Below the pieces are notes generated by a model. It made no database searches. It was not told where the DNA came from and worked only from the letters and a program-made list of their open reading frames with translations. From the NCBI RefSeq assembly GCF_003217775.1, contig NZ_QJVJ01000001.1, positions 804,828-868,827 of the forward strand: a DNA stretch of 64,000 nt, given 5' to 3'. This document shows positions 16,550 to 24,995 of the stretch, one piece after another (within the stretch, counting starts at the first letter, position 1; every line of letters starts with the position of its first letter). Source of the DNA: Paenibacillus flagellatus (lineage in GTDB: Bacteria > Bacillota > Bacilli > Paenibacillales > NBRC-103111). The position numbers were made by a program, and so were the translations under genes.

Positions 16550-17065
16550 TTACCGTTCCGCCATCGCCTTCAACACCTGCTTCGCCTTCTCCTGCTCCTT
16601 CACCCGGACCGTAATGAAGGCGAACACTTCCTCGCCCTTATAGCCCGCATCCTTGAGCAGCTTCGAGTCTTTGAGCGGAATGCCGATGAGCTTGTCGTTA
16701 TGCACGCCCTCGGGGAAATCTTCCTTCTTCAACACGTCGTCGAGCGGCACGAAGCCGTCGTCCTTCTTGAAGTTGTCGAACTGCTCCTTCGGCAGCACGA
16801 ACACGCCGTGATCGCCGGCGGCCAGCTCGACGATCATTTTTTGCAGCTCGAACATCGGGCTGACGCTCACGTCCACGGTCGGCGCCTCGCCCACCTTGGC
16901 CTGCAGCGCCGTCTTGAGCTCGTCCTGCTTGTTGAACGGCGAATTTTGCGGGAACATCATGAATACCGACACGTCCGCCTTCGGCCCACCGCATGCGGCC
17001 GTCACGGCGACAAGCAACGCAAGAACCGCCGCGGCGACGCCGATTTTCCACGATCTCGCTTTCAT
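16550..17065 (-). CDS. Putative lipoprotein, binding-protein-like
   Basis: A 171-residue exported lipoprotein. From the ATG at 17065 (GGAGGGG upstream) the product has a signal peptide and lipobox VTAAC (Cys25 or so). The mature part, FMMFPQNSPFNKQDELKTALQAKVG and DHGVFVLPKEQFDNF, resembles small Paenibacillus lipoproteins of unknown role that recall part of a solute-binding fold but are too short to be a full one. It stands alone with its own terminator. Confidence 0.75.
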   Translation of the reverse strand: MKARSWKIGVAAAVLALLVAVTAACGGPKADVSVFMMFPQNSPFNKQDELKTALQAKVGEAPTVDVSVSPMFELQKMIVELAAGDHGVFVLPKEQFDNFKKDDGFVPLDDVLKKEDFPEGVHNDKLIGIPLKDSKLLKDAGYKGEEVFAFITVRVKEQEKAKQVLKAMAER

Positions 17066-17168
17066 CTGGTTCTCCCCTCCGAGTGCGCTCCTGACTCTTT
17101 TGATGTCTATATGATACCACGGGAGCGGAGACAAACGAAAGTTTACGTTCGCGCCGGACCGATCCGCA

Positions 17169-18917
17169 TCAGCTTACGACGAATTTGCCGATTCCGTCCT
17201 TCACCCGGTCCGCCGTCTGTCTCACATCTTCGGAGGAGGCCGCCAAGGCGTCCATCGTCTCCACCTGACGCTCGACCGCGGAGGCGATTTCCTGGGCGTT
17301 GCGCGACGACTGCTCCGCCGCCCGCGCCAGCTCCTCCATCGTCGCCGCCATTTCCTCGGAGCTTGCGGAGAGCTGCTCCGTCGCGGCGGACACTTCCTCG
17401 ACCTGGGCGGTGATGCTGTTCATCGCCTTCGCGATCCGGTCGAAGCCTTCATGCGCCTGATGGACGATTTCCGCTCCGCTTAACGCTTTTTGCGCCCCGA
17501 TCGTCATGCTCTCGGCAATTTCTCCGGTCACCTCGTTCGTGCCGCGGATCAGCTCGGCGATTTCTTCGGACGACGCCCGCGTCTGCTCGGCCAGCTTGCG
17601 GATTTCTCCGGCGACAACGGCGAAGCCGCGGCCGTGCTCGCCCGCCCGGGCCGCCTCGATCGAGGCGTTGAGCGACAGCAAATTCGTCTGCCCGGCGATT
17701 TCGCTTATAATATCGACGATGCCCTGGATATCCGAGGAGCGCTCCAGCAGCAGACGAAGCTTCTCCGCCGCGAGCTGGACGCTTTCGTTGATGCTCTCCT
17801 TCTGCGCGACGGTCTGCGCCATCAGCTGCCGGTTGGAGTCCGTCTCCGCCGATACGCCCATCACGTGCTCCGTGACGTCGCCCGCGGACTGTGCGATCCG
17901 TTGGACCGCGACCGCCATTTCCTCGATCGCCCGCTTCGCTTCCTCCGTGCTTTGCAGCTGCGTCTCGCCGTTCGCCGCGATTTCCTGGATACGCCCCGCG
18001 ATCGATTGGGCGGCGCTCAAGCTTTGACCGGAGCCGTCGCGCATCGTATGGGAAGAGGCGACGACTTCCTGCGTGGAGCTTCGGATTTCCTGCAGCAGCG
18101 TGGAGACGCTTCTCAGCATCTCGTTGAAATTGTGCTTGAGCCGACCGAACTCGTCCTTTCTCGTCACCACCATCTGGAACGAGAAATCGCCGCCGGCCGC
18201 CCGCTGCGTCGCCGCCGTCAGCTCCTTGAAGGGCGCCAGCTGCCGGACGATGATATACCAGATCAGGCAGGAGAACAGCAAGCCGAGCACGAGGGCGATG
18301 CCGACCGACTCCAGCACCTTGTTGCGGAGCACCTTCTGGACTTCCCCGTATGTAAAGTCGAGCCCGAATATCGCGATTACTTTGCCGTTCGCGTCGGTAA
18401 TGCGGGACAGCGTGCTGATGAACGTGCCGTTCGAATCGGTATACGAATCCGTAAGGACGACGTCCGACTTGTCCAAGCCGGAGACGGCTTTCATGAAGAT
18501 GTCGTTCAGCTCGTAATCGCTATTGGACGGGAGCGCTTCGGCCAGCTTCGTATTCGATGCGAGCATCTTCAAGTACGTCTTGCCGTCCCGCTGGACCGAG
18601 TCCGGAAAAAACAAGTAAGCGTTTTCCACCAACTCCTGCCCGACCATCGAATCGAGAACGCTGACCACCGTGCCGGCGTCCGTGTCGTTCTTCACGTTCC
18701 CTCCGGCCTTCAGCTTGTCCTCCGTCGCCGCCACGAAGCTGCCGACGAGCGTGGCCGTCAAATCGTTCGTCTCATGGATCGTAACCATCGTATCCATGTG
18801 CTGAGCGCGCTGGGAAACGTACGAAATATAAGCCGCACACAGCGAGAAGACGATCAGAATGCAAAAGATCATGATGGTCAGCTTGCGGGAAACGCTTCGA
18901 GTTACCGTGTTGAGCAT
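17169..18917 (-). CDS. Methyl-accepting chemotaxis protein
   Basis: A 582-residue membrane chemoreceptor. A first transmembrane helix (about 13-34) is followed by an extracellular dCache-type sensor of about 230 residues, a second helix ([18 protein letters not shown]), a HAMP domain and a long cytoplasmic signalling coiled coil. The highly conserved tip is seen as [46 protein letters not shown]. It would relay ligand binding to CheA/CheW. Ligand unknown. GGAAGGG precedes the ATG, and a promoter lies at 18983-19012. Confidence 0.92.
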   Translation of the reverse strand: MLNTVTRSVSRKLTIMIFCILIVFSLCAAYISYVSQRAQHMDTMVTIHETNDLTATLVGSFVAATEDKLKAGGNVKNDTDAGTVVSVLDSMVGQELVENAYLFFPDSVQRDGKTYLKMLASNTKLAEALPSNSDYELNDIFMKAVSGLDKSDVVLTDSYTDSNGTFISTLSRITDANGKVIAIFGLDFTYGEVQKVLRNKVLESVGIALVLGLLFSCLIWYIIVRQLAPFKELTAATQRAAGGDFSFQMVVTRKDEFGRLKHNFNEMLRSVSTLLQEIRSSTQEVVASSHTMRDGSGQSLSAAQSIAGRIQEIAANGETQLQSTEEAKRAIEEMAVAVQRIAQSAGDVTEHVMGVSAETDSNRQLMAQTVAQKESINESVQLAAEKLRLLLERSSDIQGIVDIISEIAGQTNLLSLNASIEAARAGEHGRGFAVVAGEIRKLAEQTRASSEEIAELIRGTNEVTGEIAESMTIGAQKALSGAEIVHQAHEGFDRIAKAMNSITAQVEEVSAATEQLSASSEEMAATMEELARAAEQSSRNAQEIASAVERQVETMDALAASSEDVRQTADRVKDGIGKFVVS

Positions 18918-18982
18918 GAAGGCGACCCTTCCTTTTCCGTTAGTATGAATGGCAAATTCCAGTAAATTGGAATCTCCACTTC

Positions 18983-19012
18983 ATGATAGCACGACGGGTC
19001 GAATTTTGTAAA
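18983..19012 (-). promoter_or_regulatory. Promoter of the chemoreceptor gene
   Basis: Minus strand TTTACA (19007-19012) and TATCAT (18983-18988) with 18 bases between, about 65 bases before the ATG at 18917. The hexamers fit sigma A; a sigma-D motility promoter (TAAA, GCCGATAT) is not seen. Confidence 0.5.
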
Positions 19013-19059
19013 TTGAAATAGAACAGTGTCGAACTCCTGGAATCGATCCCCTTGAACGT

Positions 19060-19087
19060 AAAAAAGGACCAGGTTGCCCTAGTCCTT
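19060..19087 (-). terminator. Terminator of the Spo0E-like gene, overlapping its stop codon
   Basis: Minus strand AAGGACTAGG pairs with CCTGGTCCTT over a GCAA tetraloop, then TTTTTT. The TAG stop codon (19079-19081) lies inside the stem's 5' arm, so the gene and its terminator are fused. Confidence 0.8.
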
Positions 19088-19354
19088 GCACGAGACTTTC
19101 ATATACTCGTTGATCTTGGCGTCCAGCATCCGGCTAATTGCGACGACCGGATCGGAGGTCAGCGATTCGCATTCCAGAAAGGCGTCTTCCATTTTTCGGC
19201 GCAAGCTCGTAATCTCATCTTCCAAAGAAACCGCAGCGACCGCTGCGCCGGATCGGGACTTCCGTCTGACGCGGTGAGGCCAATGTACCGTTCGGACCGG
19301 TTCGGTGACGCCGCCGTCAAGCAGCATGTCGCCCTGTCCGTAATCCAAAACCAT
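19079..19354 (-). CDS. Spo0E-family aspartyl-phosphate phosphatase
   Basis: A 91-residue protein whose C-terminal half is a Spo0E-like helical hairpin: LEDEITSLRRKMEDAFLE, then VAISRMLDAKINEYMK, which carries the family's S-x-x-LD signature. Spo0E, YisI and YnzD remove phosphate from Spo0A-P and so restrain sporulation. The first 45 residues are not conserved and are longer than usual. The ATG at 19354 is 10 bases after GGGAGG; a TTG three bases earlier is an equally good start. An extended -10 promoter lies at 19420-19428. Confidence 0.75.
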   Translation of the reverse strand: MVLDYGQGDMLLDGGVTEPVRTVHWPHRVRRKSRSGAAVAAVSLEDEITSLRRKMEDAFLECESLTSDPVVAISRMLDAKINEYMKVSCKD

Positions 19355-19419
19355 CAAGCCAATCCCTCCCTTTCGACGAATCTTTGCAGACGCTCGCCAC
19401 AAGCCAGCGAGTTGCCTCC

Positions 19420-19428
19420 ATTATACCA
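19420..19428 (-). promoter_or_regulatory. Extended -10 promoter of the Spo0E-like gene
   Basis: Minus strand TGGTATAAT: a perfect -10 hexamer with a TGN extension, 66 bases upstream of the start codon. No good -35 is present. Confidence 0.5.
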
Positions 19429-19478
19429 AAAATGCTGGAAAATGGGTATCTGTTTTCCATTCGTCTCAGGGACTTCGG

Positions 19479-20699
19479 TCACGCTTCCGCCTTCACCTTG
19501 CGGATAAACCCGTCTATGCGCTCCAACGCCTCCTGAAGCTGTGCGACGGAAGTCGCATACGAGCATCGGATGTAGCCTTCTCCGCCGAGACCGAACACGT
19601 GGCCGGCGACGGTCGCCACCTTGCCTTCGCGGAGCAGCCGCTCGCAAAACTGGTCGGACGTCAGACCGGTGGACTTGATCGAAGGAAACGCGTAGAAGGC
19701 GCCTTGCGGCTCGTGGCATTCGAGACCGATGTCGCGGAAGCCCTTCACGACGAGACGGCGGCGCTGGTTATACGACTCGACCATCCGGTCCTTTTCCTCG
19801 AGTCCCCGGGTCAGCGCTTCGTGAGCCGCCACCTGGCCCATGACCGGCGCGCACATGACGGTGTATTGATGAATTTTCAGCATCGCGGCGATCAGCTCCG
19901 GATGTCCGCACGCGTAGCCCATCCGCCAGCCGGTCATCGCGAACGCCTTGGAAAACCCGCTGACCAAAATGGTGCGGTCCTTCATGCCGGGCAGCGAGGC
20001 GATGGACACGTGCTTGATCCCGTACGTCAGCTCGGCGTATATTTCGTCCGTAATGACGAGCAGGTCGTGCTCCTGGGCGATTTGAACGATCGGCAGCAAG
20101 TCCTCGTACGTCATGACCCCGCCGGTCGGATTGCTCGGGTAGCACAGGATGAGCACCTTCGACTTCGGCGTCAGCTTGGCGCGAAGCGCTTCGGGCTTCA
20201 GCTTGAAGTTGTCCTCGGCGAACGTCTCGATGCCGACCGGCGTCCCTCCCGACAGCGTCGTAATCGGGGCGTACGGAATGTAGCACGGCTCGGGCACGAG
20301 CACCTCGTCGCCGGGGCTGATGAAGGAGCGCAGCGCCAAGTCGATCGCTTCGCTGCCGCCGATCGTCACGATAATTTCGTTTTTCGGCTCGTAGGTGACG
20401 GCGAACTGGTTATGCAAATATTCCGCGATCGCCTCGCGCAGCTCCGGCAGTCCGGCGTTCGGCGTGTACGTCGTCCGGCCGCGCTCGAGCGAGGAGACGG
20501 CCGCGTCGCGGATATGCCAAGGCGTCACGAAATCCGGCTCGCCTACGCCGAGGGAGATGATCTCTTTGTTGCCGCTGGCCAGGTCGAAATATTTCCGAAT
20601 GCCCGAAGGCGGAATCGAGCGCACTTGCGGATTCAAAAAACGGTTCATCGATTGGGAATCGCGGGCTTGTTCCGTTTGTAACGGTTCCTGTTTGATCAT
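19479..20699 (-). CDS. alaT: Alanine/aspartate-type aminotransferase, AlaT-like
   Basis: A 406-residue class I aminotransferase. The PLP lysine is in SGFSKAFAMTGWRMGY; ILCYPSNPTGGVM and ITDEIYAELTYG are conserved. It closely follows the pattern of the Bacillus YugH/AlaT group. The gene directly upstream on the same strand encodes an Lrp-type regulator like AlaR (YugG), the same gene pair as the Bacillus alaRT operon, so alanine transamination with pyruvate is the likely role. The N-terminal 17 residues are hydrophilic and may not all be translated, since a second ATG follows at residue 18. Confidence 0.8.
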   Translation of the reverse strand: MIKQEPLQTEQARDSQSMNRFLNPQVRSIPPSGIRKYFDLASGNKEIISLGVGEPDFVTPWHIRDAAVSSLERGRTTYTPNAGLPELREAIAEYLHNQFAVTYEPKNEIIVTIGGSEAIDLALRSFISPGDEVLVPEPCYIPYAPITTLSGGTPVGIETFAEDNFKLKPEALRAKLTPKSKVLILCYPSNPTGGVMTYEDLLPIVQIAQEHDLLVITDEIYAELTYGIKHVSIASLPGMKDRTILVSGFSKAFAMTGWRMGYACGHPELIAAMLKIHQYTVMCAPVMGQVAAHEALTRGLEEKDRMVESYNQRRRLVVKGFRDIGLECHEPQGAFYAFPSIKSTGLTSDQFCERLLREGKVATVAGHVFGLGGEGYIRCSYATSVAQLQEALERIDGFIRKVKAEA

Positions 20700-20719
20700 C
20701 GGAATCTTCCTTTATGAAT

Positions 20720-21211
20720 TTATGGGGAAATGTGCATCCGGTAATCTTCGACATGATCCTCGAAGATGATGCCGTCCTGCTTATATTTTTTAAGGATGAA
20801 ATGCGTTTTCGTGGAAAGGACGCTTTCGATCGGCGACAGCTTGCTCGATACGAACGAAGCGACTTCCTTCAAGTTTTTGCCCTCGATCTCGACCAGCAGG
20901 TCGTAGGCGCCGGACATCAAGTAAACCGACTTCACTTCGGGGTGGAGATAGATGCGTTCGGCAATCGCGTCAAAGCCGCGGCCGCGTTCCGGAGTAATTT
21001 GCACCTCGATCAGCGCGGTCACCTTCTCGTCGTCGACCTTGCTCCAGTTGACGACGGTGGCGTATTTGACGATGATATGGTCCGCCTCCATCTCCTTGAT
21101 CGCTCGCCGTACCTCGTCGACTTCCACGCCAAGCATCGTGGCCACCAGCTCCGGGGTCCGACGCGCGTCCTCCTTCAGCAATTCAAGCACCTTCAGCTTC
21201 AATTCGTCCAT
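20720..21211 (-). CDS. alaR: Lrp/AsnC-family transcriptional regulator, AlaR-like
   Basis: A 163-residue Lrp/AsnC regulator: N-terminal winged helix (LLKEDARRTPELVATMLGVEVDEVRRAIKEME) and a C-terminal RAM/ligand-binding domain (VTALIEVQITPERGRGFDAIAERI, VYLMSGAYDLLVEIEGKNLKEVASFVSSKLSPI). The ATG at 21211 is 11 bases after GGGAGG; a TTG at 21217 is the alternative. It is 20 bases upstream of the aminotransferase gene and probably controls it together with itself, as AlaR activates alaRT in Bacillus. Confidence 0.85.
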   Translation of the reverse strand: MDELKLKVLELLKEDARRTPELVATMLGVEVDEVRRAIKEMEADHIIVKYATVVNWSKVDDEKVTALIEVQITPERGRGFDAIAERIYLHPEVKSVYLMSGAYDLLVEIEGKNLKEVASFVSSKLSPIESVLSTKTHFILKKYKQDGIIFEDHVEDYRMHISP

Positions 21212-21387
21212 CTCCAAGTGTACCTCCCGTACGATTGGCGGATATCGCCCCGCAAACATGACAATCAACGTTATGTAAAACGTTAAAACCACTATACAAC
21301 AATTCGGGGGCGAAGCAAAGCAAAATAAGCCGGAGTTCGGGCGCCCGCTCCTATGGGTTGACCCTTTATTCTATGCGGCCGGACACG

Positions 21388-21420
21388 AAAAAAACACGGG
21401 AGCGAAAACGTCCCGTGCCT
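21388..21420 (-). terminator. Rho-independent terminator of the GNAT gene
   Basis: Minus strand GGCACGGGA ... TCCCGTG stem with a nine-base loop and seven T residues. Confidence 0.85.
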
Positions 21421-21471
21421 TCGATCTCGTATCCGGTTATCGGCTCCGCCGCGTTCAGGCCCGCTTCGCCG

Positions 21472-21786
21472 TCAGGCGTGGGCGGGATGCGCCGCCTTGC
21501 GGCTCTTCAGCAGCTTGAAAATGGTGCCGACGATGTCGCGGCTCCGGTAGTCCGGCAGTACGACGATATCGAGCCGGCCGTCGATCTCCTCGCCGGAGGC
21601 GCCGCCTTCCACAAACCGTCCGAGCCCGACGAGCTCGTCGCGGTCGTATGCCGAGACGAACCGGCACCGCTCCCGGCCGACGTCGAAAAAGCGGTTCACG
21701 TCCCAATGACCCTCGAGCCCGCTTGCTTCTATTAAAGCCGCCACTTGATCTTTGGCCGGCAACGTATTGTCAAACGCGATTTTCAT
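21472..21786 (-). CDS. Small GNAT-family acetyltransferase
   Basis: A 104-residue protein with a GNAT core: VSAYDRDELVGLGRFVEGG, then the acetyl-CoA-binding strand and loop LDIVVLPDYRSRDIVGTIFKLL. It is shorter than most GNAT proteins (about 140 residues) and seems to end soon after the pyrophosphate-binding loop, like the minimal YhbS-related forms. GAGGTGAG precedes the ATG. It has its own terminator. Substrate unknown. Confidence 0.75.
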   Translation of the reverse strand: MKIAFDNTLPAKDQVAALIEASGLEGHWDVNRFFDVGRERCRFVSAYDRDELVGLGRFVEGGASGEEIDGRLDIVVLPDYRSRDIVGTIFKLLKSRKAAHPAHA

Positions 21787-21923
21787 GTGCGCTCACCTCG
21801 TTAATAATCATACATCATAATGTATTTTTATGCAACGAAAGTGTGAATCATTCCCCCGCCCGATTTCGCACGGCTTGGACGGCCCGTCACTTCGGTTCTC
21901 TTATACCGTCGCCACTCGAACGC

Positions 21924-21959
21924 AAAAGAAGCCGCCCCCGTTGCGGCGGGTGGCGGCTC
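21924..21959 (-). terminator. Terminator of the VOC protein gene
   Basis: Minus strand AGCCGCC and GGCGGCT arms (further pairing inside) followed by TCTTTTG, about 20 bases beyond the stop at 21981. Confidence 0.7.
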
Positions 21960-21980
21960 TTTCTTCGGCCGGCCGGCCGG

Positions 21981-22355
21981 CTATCGGCGGCAAGCCATCA
22001 GCAGATTGCCGTCCGGGTCGCGAAAGGCGAACCAGTGGTCGTCCATCGTTTCGGTCACGAGCTCGACGCCTTTGTCCTGCATATACCGGTAGGCGGCATG
22101 CAGGTCGTCGGTCAGGAACATAAAGGCCGGCGTCCGGAAAGTCGGCGGTCCGCCCGGTTCGTCGCCGCCCCACATCGGCATCTTGTCGAGAACGAGGCCC
22201 GGGCCCTCCATCGGCAGGGGGCACAAATGGCCGAAGTGGATTTCCGCCCGCTCCGCGGGCAAATTCAACATCTCGCAATACCAATCTCGCGCTTTCTCGA
22301 TATCCCGGACCGGTACGAATACGCTGCCGATCCGGCTCAAAAACGGGCTGGACAT
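21981..22355 (-). CDS. VOC-family (glyoxalase/bleomycin-resistance fold) protein
   Basis: A 124-residue single-module VOC protein beginning RIGSVFVPVRDIEKARDWYCEMLNLPAE and ending DDHWFAFRDPDGNLLMACRR. The fold supports glyoxalases, dioxygenases and drug-binding proteins; the metal ligands are only partly recognisable, so no reaction is claimed. GGAGGAG lies eight bases before the ATG and a terminator follows, so the gene stands alone. Confidence 0.8.
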   Translation of the reverse strand: MSSPFLSRIGSVFVPVRDIEKARDWYCEMLNLPAERAEIHFGHLCPLPMEGPGLVLDKMPMWGGDEPGGPPTFRTPAFMFLTDDLHAAYRYMQDKGVELVTETMDDHWFAFRDPDGNLLMACRR

Positions 22356-22399
22356 CTCGGTTCTCCTCCAGGACGGTCGATTGAGATTGAGGTCTCGCC

Positions 22400-22690
22400 T
22401 TAATCAACGGTATCGCCGGCCGATTCCTTACGGAAGTACGGAAAAAAGAATGCTTGCTGCCGGATCGCCCCATGCGGCAGCACCGCATGCACGCCCTTGA
22501 CGCCGTTCACGATTTGCGTCACCCGCAAATCGACGACGAGGCTCGCCAAGGCGAGCGCCTCCTTCCGCCCGTACCCGTACCGCTCGCCCATCGGGTCGAG
22601 CATCCCTTCCAGTGCAAGCGCCGCCGCTTCCTCCAAGCTTTCGTGAAAGCCGAACGTCAGCCACCCGGACGCCGTCTCGGCTCGAGGCAT
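22400..22690 (-). pseudogene. 3' remnant of an acetamidase/formamidase gene
   Basis: The 96-residue frame matches only the C-terminal third of acetamidase/formamidase: PRAETASGWLTFGF, then EALALASLVVDLRVTQIVNGVKGVHAVLPHGAI, the family's most conserved end block. A full enzyme has about 300 residues. The frame is closed by a TAG about 40 bases above the ATG, and the DNA upstream belongs to a different gene (22753-23832). No ribosome binding site stands at a usable distance. I judge it a truncated remnant, though a short expressed protein cannot be excluded. Confidence 0.6.
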
Positions 22691-22752
22691 GCGCGGCCGG
22701 ACGTCGTCGCGGCGGTCGTCCCTCCTCGTCTAGGCCAACTGTCGGCTTGCAC

Positions 22753-23832
22753 CTACAAGCCCGCATCGTCTCCCGGCCCCAGCGCAAGCCTTCCGATGTA
22801 CGTCAGCGCCTCGGGCTCCAGCCCGTCGGCCGCACCGTCGAGAATGCGCCGGACGCCGTCCAGCGTGTCGGCGAGCGGCGTCCATTCCCCGGGGCGGTTC
22901 GTGAACGGCTCCGCCACGTAGAACGGCTGGGACAAAAACGCCTCCAGCCGTTCGCCCTGCCGGTAGGCGGTCTGCTCCGCCTCCGGAATGCGCCCGGCCC
23001 CCCAAGCCCGGGCGAGCGCGCGCAGCTCGCGATAACGGCGCAGCGTCTTCCGGGCGCGCTGCTGGACCGTCAAATGAGCCGCCTCCAGCTGGGCGCCCTC
23101 CAGCACCGTGGACGTCGAGCCGACCGGGTCGACGGCCGGGAACAGATGCCGCGCGGCCAGATCGGCGTCGAACTTCCACAGCGTATCGAGCGGGCCGTAC
23201 GGCACGTCCTCGTCCATCGACTCCCCGCGCGTGTCGACGAGCACGATCGTAACCGGCCGGGCGCCGGCCTCCCGCAGCCGCTCGCGAAGCGTCTGCAGCT
23301 CGCCCGACAAGACGACCTCGCGGTCCGCCCCGAGCAGCACGTCGCGGGAATCGCGGGCGGCGCATACGGCCGCGTACGTCTCCTCCATCGACGCGCATAC
23401 CGCTTCCGCCTCCCGCACCGCGTCTTCGACGCCCGCGCTCTCTTCCTTCGGCCGCCACAGCACGGTCGCATAGCCGCGCTGCCGGCCGATGCGGCGGAAC
23501 AGCTCGGCCAGCAGCACCAGCTGGCCCATGCCCGGCCGCGCCACCGCGCCGGCGGTCCCTCCCCGGACGAGAGGCGCGAACAGATCGAGCGCCTTGATGC
23601 CCGTCTCCAGTACGCCCGCGCCGGCTCCGCGAATGACGAGTTCGTCCATCGTACAGCCCGCCAAGGCGGCGAGGATGGCGACCGTGCGCACCTCGGCGCG
23701 GCCGACCGGAATTTTGCCCGTACACAGATTCGAAACGGTCGCGGGACGGAGCCCGGCCGCTTTGGCGGCGGCCGTCAAGTTCGGCACGCGGCGGCGAAGC
23801 AGCGGAACGTTCAGGTGCAAATCGTCGATCAT
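22753..23832 (-). CDS. Helix-turn-helix protein fused to a degenerate F1-ATPase beta-subunit fold
   Basis: A 359-residue protein. Residues about 10-66 look like a helix-turn-helix (LTAAAKAAGLRPATVSNLCTG). From residue 75 it follows the ATP synthase beta subunit: ETGIKALDLFAPLVRGG (75-92), then HLFPAVDPVGSTS (229-241) and FLSQPFYVAEPF followed by PGEWTPL (299-320), all in the beta-subunit order. The nucleotide site is destroyed: the P-loop position reads ARPGMGQL (98-105) in place of GGAGVGKT, and the catalytic-glutamate motif after it is absent. The segment between P-loop and PAVDP is about 45 residues shorter than in true beta subunits. This points to a DNA-binding pseudoenzyme, perhaps a sensor. 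AAAGGAGG precedes the ATG and possible operator repeats lie immediately upstream. Confidence 0.8.
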   Translation of the reverse strand: MIDDLHLNVPLLRRRVPNLTAAAKAAGLRPATVSNLCTGKIPVGRAEVRTVAILAALAGCTMDELVIRGAGAGVLETGIKALDLFAPLVRGGTAGAVARPGMGQLVLLAELFRRIGRQRGYATVLWRPKEESAGVEDAVREAEAVCASMEETYAAVCAARDSRDVLLGADREVVLSGELQTLRERLREAGARPVTIVLVDTRGESMDEDVPYGPLDTLWKFDADLAARHLFPAVDPVGSTSTVLEGAQLEAAHLTVQQRARKTLRRYRELRALARAWGAGRIPEAEQTAYRQGERLEAFLSQPFYVAEPFTNRPGEWTPLADTLDGVRRILDGAADGLEPEALTYIGRLALGPGDDAGL

Positions 23833-23849
23833 CGGATCAACCTCCTTTG

Positions 23850-23877
23850 ATTACTTTTAATAGTAACATTAATTACT
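23850..23877 (-). promoter_or_regulatory. AT-rich half-site array before the HTH-beta fusion gene
   Basis: On the plus strand ATTACT (23850-23855), the inverted AGTAA (23862-23866) and ATTACT again (23872-23877) are spaced evenly, one direct repeat every 22 bases with an inverted copy between. The array lies 18 bases above the start codon and overlaps a possible -10 (TACTAT on the minus strand). It is a likely autoregulatory operator in an otherwise GC-rich region. Confidence 0.4.
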
Positions 23878-24042
23878 CTATAGCGAAATACCCTTTTCCT
23901 TTATTTCACAAATCCGGCACAGTTCCCGTCTCGGCCCGTTTTTCCCGTGCCTCCCTTCCGCCCGGACGTCCGCTCCGGTATAATCGGTTTCGATCGAACC
24001 GAAATCCGGGATACCGTTCACCTATACGGAGGGAACCCTGTC

Positions 24043-24909
24043 ATGCGCCTTCACATCCGCTACGATCACGATATTCCGGTCAACGTGTTCCGCTGGACGC
24101 CGAGCCCGGTCAAGCAGCCGCTGCACGTTCACGAAAGCTTGGAGATCGGCTGCTGCGTCTCCGGACGCGGGACGTTTTATTTCGGCAACAAAACGTACGG
24201 GGTCGGTCCCGGCGACCTGTTCATCGTCAACCATCAAGAAGAGCATATCGCGGAGTCCGATCCGGACGACCCGAGCGTCTACCTGTTCGTCAATTTCGAT
24301 CCGTCGCTGCTGCTCGCCGAGGACGAGTCGCTGCTTCTGCCTTTCGCCTACAGCCCGGAGCGGTTCCAAAACCATATTCCGGCCGGCAGCCCGGCGTCCC
24401 GGTCGATCGTTCCGCTGATCGAAGCGATGCACGAGGAGCTGCAGCATAAGCGCGAAGGGTACCTGACCGCCGTCAAAAGCTTGCTGCTGCAAGCTTGCGT
24501 CGGCATTCTCCGCCATTTCGCCGGAAGCCCGGGACACCGGCTCCGCCGTCTGGAGTCCGGCACCCGACGCAAGCTCGGCCGGGCCGTCGCCTTCCTCGAG
24601 CGGCGCGACGGGAGCGGCGATATCGGGCTGAAGCAGCTTGCCGACCATCTCGGCATGACCCCGTCGGGCGCCGCGCGGTTTTGGAAGCAGACGATGGGCT
24701 ACGGCTTTCACCGGTACGTCACGCTCCGCCGGATTCGCGACGCGAAGCGGGAGCTGGCGGCCACGGATCGCCCGATCGCCGACATCTGCTTCGACTGCGG
24801 GTTTCAAAGCTTGGCCACGTTTTACCGGCTGTTCAAGGAGCATGTCGGCGTGACGCCGCAGCAGTACCGGAACGAACATCCGGTTTCGGACATTTTTGAG
24901 AACGAATGA
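24043..24909 (+). CDS. AraC-family transcriptional regulator
   Basis: A 288-residue AraC regulator from the ATG at 24043 (GGAGGG upstream). An N-terminal cupin (LHVHESLEIGCCVSGRGTFYFGNK, GDLFIVNHQEEHI) precedes two helix-turn-helices (LKQLADHLGMTPSGAARFWKQTMGYGFHRYV and IADICFDCGFQSLATFYRLFKEHVGVTPQQYR). It lies 86 bases upstream of the ADP-ribosylglycohydrolase gene on the same strand and may control it. Confidence 0.88.
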   Translation: MRLHIRYDHDIPVNVFRWTPSPVKQPLHVHESLEIGCCVSGRGTFYFGNKTYGVGPGDLFIVNHQEEHIAESDPDDPSVYLFVNFDPSLLLAEDESLLLPFAYSPERFQNHIPAGSPASRSIVPLIEAMHEELQHKREGYLTAVKSLLLQACVGILRHFAGSPGHRLRRLESGTRRKLGRAVAFLERRDGSGDIGLKQLADHLGMTPSGAARFWKQTMGYGFHRYVTLRRIRDAKRELAATDRPIADICFDCGFQSLATFYRLFKEHVGVTPQQYRNEHPVSDIFENE

Positions 24910-24995
24910 GCCGGAATTGCGAAGAAACGGCGCGGACGGCTTTCCTATAATGGAGACATCAAGCGGCGCTTGCCGCCGCGCAAGGAGGAATGACC

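Noticed and set aside
22753..23832. A genuine ATP synthase beta subunit or flagellar/type III ATPase.
   Set aside because: P-loop and catalytic residues are missing, the N-terminal barrel is replaced by a helix-turn-helix, and no other ATPase genes are adjacent.
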